Below, piece by piece: positions 5,276 through 5,332 of a stretch of DNA of 5,332 nt. Below the pieces are notes generated by a model. It searched no databases. It was not told the DNA's origin and worked only from the letters and a program-made list of their open reading frames with translations. The stretch is from contig CAYMLQ010000384.1 in the NCBI GenBank assembly GCA_964390795.1, forward strand, positions 1 to 5,332, in the 5' to 3' direction. The stretch is from CAYMLQ01 sp964390795. Lineage in GTDB: Bacteria > Verrucomicrobiota > Kiritimatiellia > RFP12 > UBA1067. A program made the translations under genes and the position numbers. Each line of letters starts with the position of its first letter. Within the stretch, counting starts at the first letter, position 1.

Positions 5276-5332
5276 CAGTCGCACTCCATTTTCTTTAATC
5301 TTGTTTGAAAACGTACCCCTGTAAATGCTACA

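Noticed and set aside
4729..5298. Plus-strand open frame opposite the thioesterase (189 codons)
   Set aside because: It is a shadow of the thioesterase gene and its consensus promoter, with no family motif.

Overview
The window is GC-rich bacterial DNA. It carries five genes, all read from the minus strand, so transcription runs from high to low coordinates. In that order they are: a small hotdog-fold acyl-CoA thioesterase (4840-5196), a DUF1846/UPF0371 protein of unknown biochemical role (3162-4679), peptide chain release factor 2, prfB (1738-2871), a eukaryote-like (AGX/UAP1-type) UDP-sugar pyrophosphorylase (296-1657), and the first 62 codons of the cofactor-independent phosphoglycerate mutase gpmI (1-188, cut by the window edge). 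No RNA gene, CRISPR array, transposase or phage gene was found.

No marker gene fixes the phylum. A UAP1-type pyrophosphorylase, a DUF1846 protein, an RF2 gene without the frameshift and a GpmI beginning MRPVVLIIRDGWG, together with high GC and hairpin repeats between genes, would fit a PVC-group bacterium such as Verrucomicrobiota, Kiritimatiellota or Lentisphaerota. This is inference from remembered family distributions.

Region by region, in transcription order: 5246-5332 holds no gene and only the outer arm of an inverted repeat. 5218-5245 is a full-consensus sigma70 promoter (TTGACA, 16 bp, TATAAT) for the thioesterase. The gene is followed at once by a run of nine C (minus strand). A weaker promoter (TATAGT) lies before the DUF1846 gene. 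The 290-bp gap 2872-3161 contains a good prfB promoter (TTGCGA, 17 bp, CATAAT) and about 220 bp of unassigned, inverted-repeat-rich DNA. prfB and the pyrophosphorylase gene are 80 bp apart, with two tandem GC-rich hairpin repeats between them; the second supplies the prfB stop codon. A long interrupted hairpin built from TTCAGGG-like units lies between the pyrophosphorylase gene and gpmI.

The genes are housekeeping functions rather than one pathway: translation termination, nucleotide-sugar synthesis, glycolysis and acyl-CoA hydrolysis. I see no internal promoter in the prfB-pyrophosphorylase-gpmI stretch, so these three may share transcripts, with the hairpins able to stabilise or partly terminate them. 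There is no convincing novel multi-gene system. The most interesting points are the recoding-free prfB with its repeat-supplied stop, the uncharacterised DUF1846 protein with its unusual P-loop-like motif, and the intergenic repeat structures.
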